From positions 1-64,000 of the forward strand of contig NZ_JAOEIY010000005.1 in the NCBI RefSeq assembly GCF_025966695.1: a stretch of DNA of 64,000 nt, written 5' to 3'. Shown here piece after piece: positions 27,691 through 36,702 of this stretch. Positions within the stretch are counted from its first letter, which is position 1; each line of letters starts with the position of its first letter. A program made the translations under genes and the position numbers. Source of the DNA: Stutzerimonas sp. S1 (lineage in GTDB: Bacteria; Pseudomonadota; Gammaproteobacteria; Pseudomonadales; Pseudomonadaceae). Under the pieces are notes generated by a model. The model saw only the letters and a program-made list of their open reading frames with translations. It was not told the origin of the DNA and did no database searches.

Positions 27691-28428
27691 ATGTCAGATA
27701 TTTGGCGGGGTTTATGGGTTCTTATGGCTGGTGTATCTCTGAGTGCCTGCAGCGCGCTCGGTTCATTCGGCGGTGAAACCTTCATCCTTGAGGGCGGGTT
27801 ACCGGCCGATTTCTCGCTCAAGGCGCAAGCGGAATATGACGTCGCCGATGCATGCAATGGCCGCAGCCAAAGCAAGACATACAAGAAGGATTATGAAAGT
27901 GCTCCGCATCAGTATCGTTTCCAGATTCCGGTCAACTACCGCTCCGGATTATGCGAAATGCAATTGGCAAAGGTGAAACTGACTATAAACGGACGTTATG
28001 GCGAAAAAGAGTGGCAGCAAACCTATGACAACGGGGGATTGGTCATAGTCGATAAACTGCCGCAAGGTGCTTCAGCCTTCCAGACAAACGGGTCGTTTAC
28101 CAAAACTGCGAAATGTTTGTGGTTGTTTCAGCTAAGTAAGGCGAAATCGCGACAAGGCGAGATTAGCAAGCTTTTGAGTTGCAAGGGGGCAGGAGATCAT
28201 CTCGTATCCAATCAGCTTGCACAAAAAACCGTACGGTTAAATTTTGAAGTAAGCAAGGAAGAAAAACCGTATATGAGGGGGTATTGGCTAAAGACTATGC
28301 GCGGTTGGAAGCCCTGTACTGGACGTTGGGGGACGAGCTCTGAAGAGCTTTGTATGGACCCGCTGCAGTTTCGCACGTTCATGATGAACGGTCGTGAATG
28401 CGCCGTTTACCCAAATTGCACTGATTGA
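27691..28428 (+). CDS. Immunity-like lipoprotein, tandem copy 2
   Basis: The 245-residue product has the lipobox VSLSAC in a signal shared with copies 3 and 4 (IWRGLW). The body is of the second type: ADACNGRSQSKTYKKDYES near the N-terminus and TGRWGTSSEELCMDPLQFRTF near the C-terminus. The central block around NYRSGLCEMQLAKVKLTING is almost identical in DNA to the other copies. The 59-base gap before it recurs before copies 3 and 4, so the repeat unit includes its own ribosome site (TAGG). Probable periplasmic immunity protein. Confidence 0.78.
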   Translation: MSDIWRGLWVLMAGVSLSACSALGSFGGETFILEGGLPADFSLKAQAEYDVADACNGRSQSKTYKKDYESAPHQYRFQIPVNYRSGLCEMQLAKVKLTINGRYGEKEWQQTYDNGGLVIVDKLPQGASAFQTNGSFTKTAKCLWLFQLSKAKSRQGEISKLLSCKGAGDHLVSNQLAQKTVRLNFEVSKEEKPYMRGYWLKTMRGWKPCTGRWGTSSEELCMDPLQFRTFMMNGRECAVYPNCTD

Positions 28429-28487
28429 TTTGCAAAGTGAAAGGCCTCAGTTGCGATGTCGGTCGCCATTAGTTTAGTAGGTTAATA

Positions 28488-29207
28488 ATGTTAGATATTT
28501 GGCGGGGTTTATGGATTCTTATAGCTGGTGTATCTCTGAGTGCCTGCAGCGCGTTCGGTTCATTCGGTGGTGAAACCTTCATCCTTGAGGGCGGGTTACC
28601 GGCCGATTTCTCGCTCAAGGCGCAAGCGGAGTATGACGTCGCCAACGAATGTAACGGCAGTTGGCAGATCAAGACGTTCCAAACGAATTTCGAAAGTACT
28701 CCACAACAATACCGTTTCAAAATACCGGTCAACTACCGTTCCGGATTATGTGAAATGCAACTGGCAAAGGTGAAACTGACTATAAACGGACGTTATGGCG
28801 AAAAAGAGTGGCAGCAAACCTATGACAACGGGGGATTGGTCATAGTCGATAAACTTCCAGAGGGTGCTCCGACGTTTGGAGTAGATGGGGTTATCGCTAA
28901 GAGCGCTATGTGTACATGGTGGTTTCAGGAGAGCAAGCTCTATTTGGAGATATCCAAACTTCTTAACTGTAGAGGCGCTGGCGCATATCTCGTCAGAGAT
29001 GAGTTGCCAGGCCGAAGAGTTATGCTCTCTTTTCTAGTGAACGCAGAAGAAGAGCCATCACACAATGATACTTGGGTGAAATTCCCGACTGGATGGAAAC
29101 CGTGTCTGCCAAAACCAGGCTGGCAGAGCTGCCAGCGGCCCCCGGTCTTTAAAACATTCAAGATGAATGGCCGTGAATGCACGGTTTACCCTAACTGCAC
29201 TGATTGA
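28488..29207 (+). CDS. Immunity-like lipoprotein, tandem copy 3 (chimera)
   Basis: The 239-residue product joins a copy-2/4-type leader and signal (MLDIWRGLWILIAGVSLSAC) to a copy-1-type body (ANECNGSWQIKTFQTNFES and the C-terminal KPGWQSCQRPPVFKTF). Its mid segment FQESKLYLEISKLL is shared with copy 4. This is a clear recombination product between neighbours. Same inferred role as the other copies: lipidated envelope protein neutralising the lipase. Confidence 0.78.
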   Translation: MLDIWRGLWILIAGVSLSACSAFGSFGGETFILEGGLPADFSLKAQAEYDVANECNGSWQIKTFQTNFESTPQQYRFKIPVNYRSGLCEMQLAKVKLTINGRYGEKEWQQTYDNGGLVIVDKLPEGAPTFGVDGVIAKSAMCTWWFQESKLYLEISKLLNCRGAGAYLVRDELPGRRVMLSFLVNAEEEPSHNDTWVKFPTGWKPCLPKPGWQSCQRPPVFKTFKMNGRECTVYPNCTD

Positions 29208-29266
29208 TTTGCAAAGTGCAAGGCCTCAGTTGCGATGTCGGTCGCCATTAGTTTAGTAGGTTGATA

Positions 29267-29995
29267 ATGTCAGATATTTGGCGGGGTTTATGGGTTCTTA
29301 TGGCTGGTGTATCTCTGAGTGCCTGCAGCGCGCTCGGTTCATTCGGCGGTGAAACCTTCATCCTTGAGGGCGGGTTACCGGCCGATTTCTCGCTCAAGGC
29401 GCAAGCGGAGTATGACGTCGCCGATGCATGCAATGGCCGCAGCCAAAGCAAGACATTCAAGAAGGATTATGAAAGTGCTCCGCATCAGTATCGTTTCAAG
29501 ATTCCGGTCAACTACCGCTCCGGATTATGCGAAATGCAATTGGCAAAGGTGAAACTGACTATAAACGGACATTATGGCGAAAAAGAGTGGCAGCAAACCT
29601 ATGACAACGGGGGATTGGTCATAGTCGATAGACTTTCGGACGGTGCTCCGACATTCCAAGCTGATGGGGCTTTTACCAAGAGAGCCAAATGTACATGGAC
29701 TTTTCAAATAAGCAAACTTTATTTAGAAATTTCTAAACAGCTTAGCTGTAGCGGGGCAGGTGCTTATCTGGTGCGTGAGAATTTACCCGATAAGGTCGTA
29801 CGCTTGGGATTTGAATTAAGTAGTAAAGAGCATCCTTATCTAAATGGCTATTGGTTAGAAACTTCAACAGGGTGGAAGCCTTGCACTGGGCGCTGGGGAA
29901 CTCGGTTCGAAGAGCTTTGCACCGAGCCGCCACAGTTTCGCACGTTCAGAATGAATGAACGTGAATGTACTGTTTATCCAAACTGCACAGAGTGA
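29267..29995 (+). CDS. Immunity-like lipoprotein, tandem copy 4
   Basis: The 242-residue product has the shared leader and lipobox (VSLSAC), a copy-2-type body (ADACNGRSQSKTFKKDYES; TGRWGTRFEELCTEPPQFRTF) and a copy-3-like middle (FQISKLYLEISK). I start it at ATG 29267; a TTG two codons earlier is less likely. Only 7 bases separate its stop from the lipase start, so it is the immunity gene most tightly linked to the effector. Confidence 0.78.
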   Translation: MSDIWRGLWVLMAGVSLSACSALGSFGGETFILEGGLPADFSLKAQAEYDVADACNGRSQSKTFKKDYESAPHQYRFKIPVNYRSGLCEMQLAKVKLTINGHYGEKEWQQTYDNGGLVIVDRLSDGAPTFQADGAFTKRAKCTWTFQISKLYLEISKQLSCSGAGAYLVRENLPDKVVRLGFELSSKEHPYLNGYWLETSTGWKPCTGRWGTRFEELCTEPPQFRTFRMNERECTVYPNCTE

Positions 29996-30002
29996 TACAC
30001 GA

Positions 30003-32150
30003 ATGAATGGCTTGGCTAATGCCGTCAGGCTCGAATGCCCATTTCGCAGCGGCGGGATCAGCTTCCGATTAGTAGATGAACACGGAAGCGGTAGACCTTT
30101 TTCCGGCCTTTCCTACCAACTTGTGGGCAGCCAGGGACAGGAATGCACGGGTGTATTGGATAGCGAAGGGTACGCCCGAGTAAAGCAGCTTTATTGTGGG
30201 CTGATTGTTTTACGGATATCAGCTGCTTATACGGGAAGCGATGAGTGGTACGCGAGGATTTCCCGTCGGGATAAGTTCACGCTTCCCTTGACTGCTCTGC
30301 AAGTAGCGGCTGAATCATCTCCGTCTGGCCCTCGCCGTGCTGACGGCGAAACCTATCTAGCGGAAGCACGCGCATCGCAAGAGGATGCGCGTTTTTTTCG
30401 AGTGGAAGTTAGTGATTTTTCCGAAACTGCTGGCCATCTACCCGAGGCAGACAAGACATGGCAGCCGCGCCCTCCAGCCATTCCAAAACGAAATGTCGGT
30501 TTGCCGGAAGAGCAACCGGGTATCGTGTTAATGGCAGAAAGCACGCATTACGTACTCGAAGTCAAAGCCCTGCGCGCCTATAGCCCACTGTTTTCTAGGG
30601 ATAAGGAGTTCTGTGCGTTGAACGCCTATCACCTGGCGGTGATGAGTGCCTTTGTCTACGCGCCGTTCAGCAGGGAGCCGGGATCGTTCGAGCGTTATGA
30701 ATCGTCGCCGCCACCCTACACGGCGCTCGGTAGCATCGGTCATGTGTTGCAGAATCAGCTGGGGCGCCTGGTCAAGCCGACACAATTTAACGCCGCCGGG
30801 CCATACCATTTGCTCTGTGAGGAAGTGCCTTATTCCAAGCGCCTGGAAATCATGCCGTACGATCCCGAGCGCTATGTGACGGAGGCGGAGGAGGGCTGGA
30901 AGAATCCTGAGGACGTGCACTTTCTCTACGACAAGGATTCCAGTACCCAGGCGTTCATCACCCACAACGACAAGATCGTGCTGATTTCAGTGCGTGGCAC
31001 CCAAGAGGTGCTCGCCGACACCGGACGTGATCTGGACGCGCGCCAGGTACCCTACGAAGGGAAAGGCCAGGTGCACCGAGGCTTTCATGGCGGCTTCCTG
31101 GCGGTGAAGCCTTTTGTCGAGCGCTACTTCGACAGCTTTTATACTGGCGAGCAGACACTCATCGTCTGTGGTCACAGCCTCGGCGGTGCTATCGCCCTGC
31201 TGCTGGCAGAATGGCTGCGTTGCCTACCGGCCGGCCCCGATGTCGTTCTCTATACCTTCGGCGCACCTCGCGCCGGCGACCGTGCGTTCGTCCGGGCCGC
31301 CCAACCGCTGACCCACCATCGCATCGTCAATCACGACGATCCCATCCCGGCCTTGCCGCTGCCGTGGATGGATGCGGAGTGGAGGCTGGCGTTGCCCGGT
31401 ACTGCGCTGCTGTTCAGCTCGCCGGTGGCGGGCATCGTGCTGTTGCTCGCAGGACTGGTGAATCTGCACGGCGATCCCTACGAGCATCATGGAGAGCAGC
31501 GGCACTTCATGCCGCGCAAGCCGGGTGGCGGAAGCGAGGCAGCCATTCTCTGGCAGCCGGGCTGTGCGCTGATCGACGAGCAGACCTGTGCGCGGTACAT
31601 GGGTGAGATCGCCCTGGACGGGGATATGCCAGAGCGTGTGCCGCTGTCCGGGGCGCATCACTCCAGCGATAGCGGTTATGCGCGCGCAGCGTTGACGACG
31701 CTGCTGCGCTGGCATGACAGCGTCGAAAAACGCCAGGGCGCATTGTTCACCGACAGTGAAGTCCGCGATATCCACGCCCAGGTGAGGAATGTCCGGCAGC
31801 TTCTCGAGAGTTGGCAGCCGCGCTCCTTCAACGAGTTCCGCTGGGAGGTCCGGCGCAGCGGCGACATGCGCTTCTATGGCAAGAGCGATCTGGAGCTGCG
31901 AGCCATCTACGCCGACGCGCTGCAGAAAGGCGAGCAGCTTCGCAACGAGCAGGAACAGGCTTTGTCGCGGGCGCAGCAGCGTCTGTTGGCTCAAGCCGCG
32001 CGTGTGGTTACGCCGCGCAGCGTCCTGGGTGAATTTGCCGGGCGGGCGGACGTGGTCGAACTGTTTGCCCAGTGGCAGACCCTGAAAGAGCACCAGGCGG
32101 CGCAGAAGCTGGCGGGAGTCGCTGCCAGACCGACACCCAGCTACGCCTAG
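30003..32150 (+). CDS. T6SS lipase effector candidate (class 3 lipase)
   Basis: The 715-residue product has an N-terminal module (about 1-110; GISFRLVDEHGSGRPFSGLSYQL, a small beta domain), then a class-3 lipase core. Lipase features are ISVRGTQ (oxyanion strand, about 330), IVCGHSLGGAIALLLAEWL with nucleophile Ser392, the acid in HDDPIPALPL and a His in the EHHGEQRHF region. A short hydrophobic stretch (LLFSSPVAGIVLLLAGL, about 470-487) and a helical C-terminal tail follow. There is no signal peptide, as expected for T6SS cargo. Position after VgrG, adaptor and four lipoproteins marks it as a phospholipase-type (Tle-like) antibacterial effector. I start it at ATG 30003. Confidence 0.88.
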   Translation: MNGLANAVRLECPFRSGGISFRLVDEHGSGRPFSGLSYQLVGSQGQECTGVLDSEGYARVKQLYCGLIVLRISAAYTGSDEWYARISRRDKFTLPLTALQVAAESSPSGPRRADGETYLAEARASQEDARFFRVEVSDFSETAGHLPEADKTWQPRPPAIPKRNVGLPEEQPGIVLMAESTHYVLEVKALRAYSPLFSRDKEFCALNAYHLAVMSAFVYAPFSREPGSFERYESSPPPYTALGSIGHVLQNQLGRLVKPTQFNAAGPYHLLCEEVPYSKRLEIMPYDPERYVTEAEEGWKNPEDVHFLYDKDSSTQAFITHNDKIVLISVRGTQEVLADTGRDLDARQVPYEGKGQVHRGFHGGFLAVKPFVERYFDSFYTGEQTLIVCGHSLGGAIALLLAEWLRCLPAGPDVVLYTFGAPRAGDRAFVRAAQPLTHHRIVNHDDPIPALPLPWMDAEWRLALPGTALLFSSPVAGIVLLLAGLVNLHGDPYEHHGEQRHFMPRKPGGGSEAAILWQPGCALIDEQTCARYMGEIALDGDMPERVPLSGAHHSSDSGYARAALTTLLRWHDSVEKRQGALFTDSEVRDIHAQVRNVRQLLESWQPRSFNEFRWEVRRSGDMRFYGKSDLELRAIYADALQKGEQLRNEQEQALSRAQQRLLAQAARVVTPRSVLGEFAGRADVVELFAQWQTLKEHQAAQKLAGVAARPTPSYA

Positions 32151-32245
32151 CGGCTCGACGCAGTTGGGCGCGCTCGCTGAAGCCGGGCGCGCCGAACACG
32201 GTGCCGGAATTATCGGTTCGGCTGGCGATGGCAGTACGTGCCGAC

Positions 32246-33616
32246 TTACCCTCTCGTCGTGCCGCCCTCCAGTTCGCGCATCAGCAGCCCGTAGGCCAGC
32301 TCGACGTTCTCGGGCACCGGCAGGTAGACGGTGTGGCCATCGCCCGGCGCGACGTCGATGGCTTCGCCCCGGCTGTTTTCCAGACGCTCCATGCGCAGGT
32401 TGAGATTGCCCTGCGGGGTCATCAGCTCCAGCCGGTCGCCGACGGCGAAACGGTTCTTCACCTTCACCTCGGCCAGGCCGTTGCGGCGTTCGCCGGTCAG
32501 TTCGCCGACGAACTGCTGGCGCTCGGAGAGCGAGAAGCCGCGCTCGTAGTTCTGGTACTCGTCGTGCACGTGACGGCGCAGGAAGCCTTCGGTGTAGCCG
32601 CGGTGCGCCAGCGATTCCAGCGTGTCCATCAGCGACCTGTCGAACGGTCGGCCGGCCAGTGCGTCGTCGATGGCCTTGCGGTAGACCTGTGCGGTGCGCG
32701 CCACGTAGTAGTGGCTCTTGGTGCGGCCCTCGATCTTCAGCGAGTGCACGCCCATCTGCACCAGACGCTCGACGTGCTGCACGGCGCGCAGGTCCTTGGA
32801 GTTCATGATGTAGGTGCCGTGCTCGTCCTCGGTCGCCTCCATGAATTCGCCGGGGCGCGAGATGTCTTCGAGCAGGAACACCTTGTCGGTCGGTGCGCCG
32901 ACGCCCAGCGTCGGATTGTCCTGTGTCTCGACTTGCTGCACGGCGATGGGCTCGTAGAGGTGAACCGAGTTGCCCAGTTCATCCTCCTTGGCCTCGTGGG
33001 TCTTGTATTCCCAGCGGCAGGCGTTGGTGCAGGTGCCCTGGTTGGGGTCGCGCTTGTTGATGTAGCCCGACAGCAGGCAGCGGCCGGAGTAGGCCATGCA
33101 CAGCGCGCCGTGGACGAAGACTTCCAGCTCCATGCCCGGCACCTGCTCGCGAATCTCGCCGATCTCCTCCAGCGACAGCTCGCGCGAGAGGATCACTCGG
33201 CTGACGCCCTGGCTTTCCCAGAACTTCACCGTGGCCCAGTTCACCGCGTTGGCCTGTACCGAGAGGTGGATGGTCTGCTGCGGGAAATGCTGACGAACCA
33301 GCATGATCAGGCCGGGATCGGACATGATCAGCGCGTCCGGCCCCATCGCTACCACTGGCTCCAGATCCTTGATGAAGGTCTTCAACTTGGCATTGTGCGG
33401 GGCGATGTTGACCACCACGTAGAACTGCTTGCCCAGCGCATGGGCTTCGTCAATGCCGAGCTTGAGATTGGCGTGGTCGAACTCGTTGTTGCGCACGCGC
33501 AGGCTGTAGCGCGGCTGCCCGGCGTACACCGCATCGGCGCCGTAGGCGAAGGCGTAGCGCATGGATTTCAGCGTGCCGGCAGGCGACAGCAGCTCGGTGC
33601 GGTTGGGGGTGTGCAT
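32246..33616 (-). CDS. trhP: U32 peptidase-family tRNA hydroxylation protein TrhP (YegQ)
   Basis: YegQ/TrhP proteins use prephenate in hydroxylating U34 of certain tRNAs; the family is named for peptidases but most members act on RNA or cofactors. The 456-residue product opens ELLSPAGTLKSMRYAFAYGADAVYAG, then has VFVHGALCMAYSGRCLLSGY and the Cys set (GTCTNACRW) expected for an Fe-S site, and ends in the OB-like collagenase-associated domain. It is the PA5440 equivalent on the backbone between uvrD and zwf. Confidence 0.9.
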   Translation of the reverse strand: MHTPNRTELLSPAGTLKSMRYAFAYGADAVYAGQPRYSLRVRNNEFDHANLKLGIDEAHALGKQFYVVVNIAPHNAKLKTFIKDLEPVVAMGPDALIMSDPGLIMLVRQHFPQQTIHLSVQANAVNWATVKFWESQGVSRVILSRELSLEEIGEIREQVPGMELEVFVHGALCMAYSGRCLLSGYINKRDPNQGTCTNACRWEYKTHEAKEDELGNSVHLYEPIAVQQVETQDNPTLGVGAPTDKVFLLEDISRPGEFMEATEDEHGTYIMNSKDLRAVQHVERLVQMGVHSLKIEGRTKSHYYVARTAQVYRKAIDDALAGRPFDRSLMDTLESLAHRGYTEGFLRRHVHDEYQNYERGFSLSERQQFVGELTGERRNGLAEVKVKNRFAVGDRLELMTPQGNLNLRMERLENSRGEAIDVAPGDGHTVYLPVPENVELAYGLLMRELEGGTTRG

Positions 33617-33711
33617 GGTGCGGACTCGCAGGGGCGTCGAACAAGCGCGGCATTTTACTGTGCTTGCCCGTTGATTGCGCGTCGTCTGCGATGGGTTGGA
33701 AAAAAGAGCTG

Positions 33712-33741
33712 ACGGCGCCCCGCGAGGGCGGGGCGCAGGTG
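33712..33741 (-). terminator. Terminator after the YdcH-like gene
   Basis: On the minus strand a GCGCCCCG/CGGGGCGC stem with a short loop lies just after the stop at 33744, followed further on by TCTTTTTT. The T-run is about 8 bases from the stem, so it is somewhat imperfect. Confidence 0.6.
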
Positions 33742-33743
33742 GA

Positions 33744-33962
33744 TCAGGCCGCGGATGCGTCCTTGAGCATCTCGTAGAGGCGATCCTTGAGCTGCAGCTT
33801 TTCCTTCTTCAGGTTCTCGACCTCGCTGTCGGTGCCCGGGATGATGCGTGCTTCGATGTTCTTGACCCGTTGATCCAGCTCGTTGTGTTCGTCGAACAGG
33901 CGGGCAAAGGTCTTGTTTTCCGCCTTGAGGCGGGTGATTAGGTCACGGTACTCGGGGAACAT
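33744..33962 (-). CDS. YdcH family protein (DUF465)
   Basis: The 72-residue product is a short helical hairpin protein of the YdcH/DUF465 family: MFPEYRDLITRLKAENKTFARLFDEHNELDQRVKNIE then LKKEKLQLKDRLYEML. The heptad pattern indicates a coiled coil. The family is widespread in proteobacteria with no settled role. A ribosome site (GGAGT) lies just upstream of the ATG at 33962. Confidence 0.88.
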   Translation of the reverse strand: MFPEYRDLITRLKAENKTFARLFDEHNELDQRVKNIEARIIPGTDSEVENLKKEKLQLKDRLYEMLKDASAA

Positions 33963-34100
33963 GGCAACTCCTGCGGCATGGATGAGCGGATGGGCAGGTC
34001 AGGCGATCGTACCCGGCTGTCCTCTGTTTCCATGGTGGGCCCGGTGCTTGTCGGCGGTATTGATCGGTGTCAGGCCGGGGCGACGAAAGCCGGACAGCAG

Positions 34101-34125
34101 AACGCCGGGACGAGCCCGGCGTTTT
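34101..34125. terminator. Terminator hairpin at the end of the ectoine operon
   Basis: A 9-bp stem (AACGCCGGG/CCCGGCGTT) with a 7-base spacing lies 15 bases beyond the ask stop. The plus strand continues TTTTGG and the minus side lacks a long T-run, so it may act in both directions. Confidence 0.65.
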
Positions 34126-34140
34126 GGTCTTGTGCCTGGA

Positions 34141-35571
34141 TCAGGCCGCGGCGATCACGTCGCCGTGGTTCTCCGGCTCGATCAGTGCGCGGTGCAACGC
34201 AACGATTGCCGCGACGTAGTCTTCCTCGTTCACCACGCACTGCATCTCCACTTGGCGGATCGACTGGTGGATCGCCTGGATGCTGATGCCCGCTTCGGCC
34301 AGTGCGGCGACGGTCTTGGCCAGGATGCCCTTGACCTTGAGGTCCGAACCGATCGCCGAAACGATGGCCAGGTTGTGCACGGTGACCTCCGCAGCCGGGT
34401 ACTGCTCCTCGATCAGCTTGGCCGCGCGGTTGATCAGCTTGCGCGAGCCGGAGGTGTAGTAGGTGATGCTGTTGGCGTCGGAGTCCTTGTTCACCACATA
34501 GAGCTTGAGCTGCTTGAGCAGCTTGCTGATTTCCATGTCGTGGCCGATGTCGCCGAGCATGTCCTGGTCGAACACCTCGATGCCGAAGACATCCTTGCGC
34601 CCGGCGATGATCTCCACGCAGGGCTTCTCGCTCTTGTAATCCTGGCTGATCAGTGTGCCGCCATGCTCAGGTTCGAAGGCATTCTTGATGCGCAACTCGA
34701 CACCGGCGCGACGCAGGGTCTTGGCCGCGCGTGGGTGGATCGCTTCCATGCCGAGGTTCGACAGCTGGTCGGCGACGTCGTAGTTGGTGCGGCCGATGGT
34801 GACCACCTTGTCGGCACCGACCAGGTTCGGGTCGGCGGAAGAGAGGTGGAATTCCTTGTGAATGATCGCCTCGTGGGCGCCGGTGGCGGCGGCGATCTGA
34901 GCGAAGGTGATCTCACTGTAGCCGCGGTCGAAGGTGTTCATCAGGCCTTCGGCGCAGTGCGTGTAGCCGGTGGCGACCACCAGCTCGCGGCTGAGGTCGA
35001 AGCCGGCGAAGTGGCTGGCGATCATCTCCTCGAACGGCAGCGGTGCTTCCTGCTGCCAGCCGGTGAGGTCGGCCAGGCGGGCATTGACGCCGCGCTGCTT
35101 GAGCGCCAGCACCGAGTTGAAGGCACTGTGCGCTTCACCGAGGGAGGCGAGCATCTCGCGCACCTTCATCAGGTGCTCGGAGAGCTGGAAGTGGCCGTAG
35201 GCGCAAAGCTTCTGCAGGCTGTGCATGCACTCGCTGGCATCGTCGATGCGCGAGTTGATGAACTGGTTGGCGGCGTGCAGCTCGTACTCGGAGCTGAACA
35301 GCTCGGCGTTCTTGTCCAGCATGCGCTGGCGCACGGTCTCCAGCGCCTCGCGCCAGGCGCCTTCGCTCTGGGCGTCGGCGAAACGCTGGTAGACGCCGGG
35401 CTCGCCGGTTTTCTTGTGTTCCAGCAGCAGGTTGGTCATGCCGCTGTAGGCCGAGACGACGAAGATGCGCTGGTACAGCGCGGCGCCTTCCCGGTGGCCG
35501 ATGAAGATATTGTCGAGGACTTCCTCGAAGCGGCTCATCGACGTGCCGCCGATCTTTTCTACGGTATGCAT
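34141..35571 (-). CDS. ask: Ectoine-cluster aspartokinase Ask_Ect
   Basis: This aspartate kinase makes aspartyl phosphate, which feeds L-aspartate semialdehyde to EctB; the ectoine-linked form is known from P. stutzeri to avoid normal feedback control. The 476-residue product begins MHTVEKIGGTSMSRF (kinase core), with FVVSAYSGMTNLLLEH, the aspartate-binding FDRGYSEITFAQIAAA and two ACT-type domains at the C-terminus (IVSAIGSDLKVKGILAKTVAAL). I chose ATG 35571 because homology starts there; the upstream open frame adds 38 residues of no clear character. It lies 154 bases after ectD. Confidence 0.93.
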   Translation of the reverse strand: MHTVEKIGGTSMSRFEEVLDNIFIGHREGAALYQRIFVVSAYSGMTNLLLEHKKTGEPGVYQRFADAQSEGAWREALETVRQRMLDKNAELFSSEYELHAANQFINSRIDDASECMHSLQKLCAYGHFQLSEHLMKVREMLASLGEAHSAFNSVLALKQRGVNARLADLTGWQQEAPLPFEEMIASHFAGFDLSRELVVATGYTHCAEGLMNTFDRGYSEITFAQIAAATGAHEAIIHKEFHLSSADPNLVGADKVVTIGRTNYDVADQLSNLGMEAIHPRAAKTLRRAGVELRIKNAFEPEHGGTLISQDYKSEKPCVEIIAGRKDVFGIEVFDQDMLGDIGHDMEISKLLKQLKLYVVNKDSDANSITYYTSGSRKLINRAAKLIEEQYPAAEVTVHNLAIVSAIGSDLKVKGILAKTVAALAEAGISIQAIHQSIRQVEMQCVVNEEDYVAAIVALHRALIEPENHGDVIAAA

Positions 35572-35725
35572 CTTTATATTGCGTCCGAATCTGGCAGGCC
35601 GTTGACGGGCCCGGCGCGGCTGGCGCACCTGTCGATCAACGAGCTGAAGTGAATTCATCCCTGGGCCGGTAATCGGATCGGCCAAGCCGGGGGATCGGGC
35701 CCGTCATCAGACGCGCCCGATCGCC

Positions 35726-36643
35726 TCAGAGATACTGTTGCGGCCGAATGTCCAGCGGCTTGAAGTTCTCGCGTTCGGCGACGAAGGCCGGGCGCGGTTT
35801 CTGCTCGCAGAACGGTGGCTGCACGGCATTATCCACGTGGTTGTAGACGTAGAACAGATTGCTCCGCGCGCTCGGCGTGATGTTGCTGTTGGAGCCGTGC
35901 ATGGTGTTGCAGTCGAAGAACACCACGCTGCCGGCCGGGCCGGTGGCGCAGTCGATGCCGAAGCGGCTGGCGAGCTCGCTCAGGCTGTTCTGGTCGGGCA
36001 CACCGAACTCCTGCTTGCGCAGGGACTTCTCGTAGTGGTTCTCCGGCGTCGCGCCGACGCAGCGCACGTAGTGCTTGTGCGAGCCGGGCATCAGCATCAG
36101 CGGACCGTTGTGCGGCTCGTTGTCGGTCAACAGGATCGAGCAGGACAGGCAGCGCATGCGCGGCATGCCGTCCTCAACGTGCCAGGTCTCGAAATCCGAG
36201 TGCCAGTAGAACTCCTTGCCGGTGAAGCCGGGCTTGAAGTTCATCCGCGACTGATGCACGTAAAGGTCGCCGCCGAGGATGAAGCGGGCGATGCCGGCGG
36301 TGCGCTGGTCGGCTGCTACACGGGCAAACAGCTCGTTGTCGCTGTGAATGTCGAACACCGAGCGGATCGCGCCGCTGTCGGGTTCCTTGATGGTCTTGCC
36401 GGAGCCGGCGACGGCCGGGTCCTGGCGCATGCGCTCGAGTTCGGCGCGGAATACCGCCACTTCATCGGCGCTGAACAGGTTGGGGATGACCAGGTAGCCG
36501 TCGCGCTCGAAACGCTCGATCAGCTCCGCCGCTATCGGCGCATTCTCCAGGTCGCTGCGGTAGACGACCGGATCCAGGCGTTCTTGCCAGCTGGGCTGGT
36601 CTTCCTGGCGCGAGGGATACAGGTCGGCTTGCATAGGGTTCAC
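35726..36643 (-). CDS. ectD: Ectoine hydroxylase EctD
   Basis: EctD is a non-haem Fe(II), 2-oxoglutarate dioxygenase that turns ectoine into 5-hydroxyectoine. The 305-residue product shows the family signature FYWHSDFETWHVEDGMPRMR, containing the iron-binding H-x-D, then LMLMPGSHKHYV and the distal His in CNTMHGSNSN. A GTG start at 36643 has a perfect AAGGAGG ribosome site 5 bases upstream. The presence of ectD inside the operon means hydroxyectoine is the probable end product. Confidence 0.96.
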   Translation of the reverse strand: MNPMQADLYPSRQEDQPSWQERLDPVVYRSDLENAPIAAELIERFERDGYLVIPNLFSADEVAVFRAELERMRQDPAVAGSGKTIKEPDSGAIRSVFDIHSDNELFARVAADQRTAGIARFILGGDLYVHQSRMNFKPGFTGKEFYWHSDFETWHVEDGMPRMRCLSCSILLTDNEPHNGPLMLMPGSHKHYVRCVGATPENHYEKSLRKQEFGVPDQNSLSELASRFGIDCATGPAGSVVFFDCNTMHGSNSNITPSARSNLFYVYNHVDNAVQPPFCEQKPRPAFVAERENFKPLDIRPQQYL

Positions 36644-36702
36644 GCTTACCTCCTTTTCTGGTGATGGCGGGACGGCGCGGTGGCCGCCCCGGTAAACCGG
36701 TA

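Larger units (their letters stand above)
26888..29995 (+). repeat. Four-copy tandem gene array with conserved spacers
   Basis: Start-to-start distances are 803, 797 and 779 bases. The spacers before copies 2-4 are nearly identical (from the TTGATTTGCAAAGTG stretch to the start codon), and a central block of about 110 bases is almost invariant in all four copies while flanking segments alternate between two types. This indicates tandem duplication followed by recombination or gene conversion. Confidence 0.85.

Noticed and set aside
26888..29995. CRISPR-like or phase-variable short repeats
   Set aside because: The repeats are about 780-800 bases, each with a full lipoprotein gene, so this is tandem gene duplication.
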